Shown here in pieces: positions 6,933-10,752 of a DNA stretch of 10,752 nucleotides. Position 1 is the stretch's first letter. The number at the start of each line of letters is the position of its first letter. The stretch is from Herminiimonas sp. (GTDB lineage: Bacteria > Pseudomonadota > Gammaproteobacteria > Burkholderiales > Burkholderiaceae), in NCBI GenBank assembly GCA_014377155.1, contig JACMQD010000338.1, positions 1 to 10,752 on the forward strand, given 5' to 3'. Below the pieces are notes generated by a model. It did no database searches. It worked only from the letters and a program-made list of their open reading frames with translations, and was not told the origin of the DNA. The position numbers were made by a program, and so were the translations under genes.

Positions 6933-7757
6933 CTACTTAAGCCCCGGCAAAAACTTCTTCAACACTGCAAACAAATGACTCCCCGCCAGCGGCTTCAGCA
7001 AATACCCATCCACACCACACCGCTGCGCCTTGTCGACGTCGAACGAAAACGGCGCGCTAACCAGTAGCACGACCACCGTTTTCCTGGCACAGGTGGTATC
7101 GCGCAGCACACTGGCCAGCCGAAATGGATCAATGCCCGGCGTCGACGTGTTGATCATGACCAGCGAAATCGGCTGCTTTTCGCACACATCGACGGCCCGC
7201 ACTTCATCGCTGACCCACGCCACCGGCAGGTTGTAGCGCAGCAGCAGGTCCGCCAGGTTAGCGCGAAAAGCGGGGTTCTTGTCCACCACCAGCACGCCGC
7301 CGGCTTCTGGCGCCATTGTACGCATCTGCTTATAGTCGTCGGGATCAGTCAAATCGATGTCGACGCGGTTGCGGCGACGACGTTCCGGTACGGCCACCAT
7401 GCCCGAAGCAGCCAGTTTGCTCAGCGCATCGGCGCGCGATTCGATCATCTTGTCGAGCGTCTCGAATACCAGACCCCAGCTCAACGGCTTGATCAAAAAC
7501 GCATACGGCAACGTCACCGCCGGCGCGCCGATCAGCAATGCCGGCCGGATGTCGCTGGGTTTCAGATCGGCCAGATCGACCACTGCCTTCAGGTTTTCGC
7601 CATTGGCGATATAGAGGTCGGGGTCCTGCAGATTGCCGCTCAAGAGCCGCATGTACTTCTTGCCCGGCCATTCGTCGAAGCGCGCATCGAACATCGCGGC
7701 ATCTTCTTCGGCGAATCCAAGCAGTCTGACTGCGAAAGGGTAACTTTGCATGTGCAT
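6933..7757 (-). CDS. Tandem degenerate receiver-domain protein (pseudo-response regulator)
   Basis: Numbering from ATG 7757 gives 274 residues. Residues 153-272 are a receiver-like domain: beta1 VLVVDKNPAF (one acidic-pocket Asp kept, D159; the second is Lys), beta3 LVMINTSTPGIDPF with Asn203 where the phosphoacceptor Asp should be, a conserved Ser (S234) at the Thr/Ser switch, and the invariant Lys in YLLKPL (K255). Residues 8-105 look like a second, more worn receiver: PDLYIANGENLKA (46-58) resembles beta3, ALLIGAPA (73-80) beta4, and FLIKPLSWGLVFETLDKMI (87-105) mirrors YLLKPLAGSHLFAVLKKFL (252-270). A basic ERRRRNR linker (125-131) joins them. No DNA-binding or enzymatic output domain is visible. 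It could be a phosphorylation-independent interaction module. An ATG at 7796 would add 13 residues and one at 7751 would remove two; none has a clear ribosome site, so the start is uncertain. Confidence 0.8.
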   Translation of the reverse strand: MHMQSYPFAVRLLGFAEEDAAMFDARFDEWPGKKYMRLLSGNLQDPDLYIANGENLKAVVDLADLKPSDIRPALLIGAPAVTLPYAFLIKPLSWGLVFETLDKMIESRADALSKLAASGMVAVPERRRRNRVDIDLTDPDDYKQMRTMAPEAGGVLVVDKNPAFRANLADLLLRYNLPVAWVSDEVRAVDVCEKQPISLVMINTSTPGIDPFRLASVLRDTTCARKTVVVLLVSAPFSFDVDKAQRCGVDGYLLKPLAGSHLFAVLKKFLPGLK

Positions 7758-10118
<2,361 letters not shown>

Positions 10119-10119
<1 letters not shown>

Positions 10120-10752
10120 TGCGCATCGCGGCCGCGTTGGTCTTGCTGTCGATTCTGCTGGCGCCACTTCATGCGCGCGCGGATATCTTCGGCTATATCG
10201 ATGAGGCCGGCCATGCACATTTTTCAACTGAAAAAGTCGATGCGCGTTATCAGTTATTCGTGCGCGGCGACCAGGCCTTCGATTCGGACGATCTGACAGC
10301 GCCGGCGCCATCGCCTGCACCGCTTGCCACGCCGTTGTCGGCTTATCTGACCAAGCATCCGAACCTGAAAAAATACGAACCGCTGCTGAACCAGGCCGCC
10401 AGCGATTTCAACCTCGAACCGGCACTTCTCAAGGCGATCACGGCGGCCGAGTCGGGCTTCAATCCGCTTGCCGTGTCGCCCAAAGGCGCTGTCGGACTGA
10501 TGCAGATCATGCCGGCCACCGCCGAGCGATATGGCGTGCAAACCGACCGCAAGAAAACCATCGAGCAAAAGCTGTCCGAACCGCTGATCAACATCCGGCT
10601 CGGCGCGCGTTATCTGCGTGATCTGCACAGGATGTTTCCGAACAAGCCGGAACTGGTCATCGCGTCGTACAATGCCGGCGAAGGCGCGGTACAAAAATAC
10701 AAGAACCAGATTCCCCCGTATCCCGAAACCCGCAACTATGTGCGACTGGTGA
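10119..10752 (+). CDS. Lytic transglycosylase with N-terminal DUF4124, 3' end cut by window edge
   Basis: 211 codons are visible. A signal peptide (MRIAAALVLLSILLAPLHARA, likely cut after residue 21) is followed by a DUF4124 segment (DIFGYIDEAGHAHFS at 22-36). A Pro/Ala-rich linker (61-73) leads to an SLT-type lysozyme fold from about 85. The catalytic glutamate is E111 in AAESGFNP, followed by SPKGAVGLMQIMPATA (120-135), LGARYLRDL (161-169), ASYNAGEGAV (182-191) and YPETRNYV (201-208), all standard family 1 transglycosylase motifs. The enzyme cleaves the MurNAc-GlcNAc bond of peptidoglycan with 1,6-anhydro ring formation, in the periplasm. The catalytic domain is nearly complete; only the C-terminus lies beyond the edge. 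The ATG overlaps the parE stop (TAATG), so translation is probably coupled. The ATG has no separate Shine-Dalgarno site. Confidence 0.93.

Noticed and set aside
6921..6960. Possible terminator from the GGGG...CCCC match after the VWA stop
   Set aside because: Arms of four bases with a loop of about 20 and no following T-run are not a credible intrinsic terminator.

Overview
The window looks like core chromosome of a betaproteobacterium, most likely Burkholderiales and probably Oxalobacteraceae (Herminiimonas / Collimonas / Janthinobacterium type). This rests on protein character and gene order: a ParE with the short beta-proteobacterial architecture, a DUF1841 protein, a multi-spanning 'SpecificRecomb' protein, a MoxR/VWA pair and tandem monoheme cytochromes c. 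The genus is an inference from remembered family sequences, not from a search. I see no transposase, integrase, phage gene, CRISPR array, rRNA or tRNA.

Layout. 1-545 (-) is the N-terminal part of a RutE/HadB-type flavin nitroreductase that runs off the left edge. It is divergent from a DUF1841 gene (673-1098, +) with a well-formed sigma70 promoter. A bidirectional hairpin terminator (about 1131-1161) separates DUF1841 from the convergent cytochrome genes. 1176-1863 (-) holds two tandem exported monoheme cytochromes c, upstream of which lies a good promoter (1975-2003). 2047-4176 (-) is a 709-residue membrane protein of the family called 'site-specific recombinase' (Gcr/SpecificRecomb). Divergent from it is a compact three-gene operon (4291-6920, +): MoxR-type AAA+ ATPase, RimJ/RimL-like GNAT acetyltransferase, and CoxE-like VWA protein. 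Convergent with the operon, only 12 bases away, is a protein (6933-7757, -) that reads as two degenerate response-regulator receiver domains in tandem. After a 373-base gap comes parE (8131-10119, +), overlapping by one base a lytic transglycosylase gene that runs off the right edge.

How the genes relate. The ATPase and VWA protein are the classic chaperone-like MoxR/VWA pairing, and the acetyltransferase between them is tightly spaced and probably co-translated. ParE is the ATPase/TOPRIM subunit of topoisomerase IV. parC is not in the window and may follow the transglycosylase beyond the right edge (inference). The two cytochromes resemble the two halves of a diheme cytochrome c4 and are probably co-expressed periplasmic electron carriers.

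Nothing here is a clear new defence or mobile system. The most unusual items are the double pseudo-receiver protein with Asn at the phosphoacceptor position, the 'recombinase' that carries no recombinase signature, the acetyltransferase inside the MoxR/VWA operon, and the inverted repeat overlapping the -35 element of the DUF1841 promoter.
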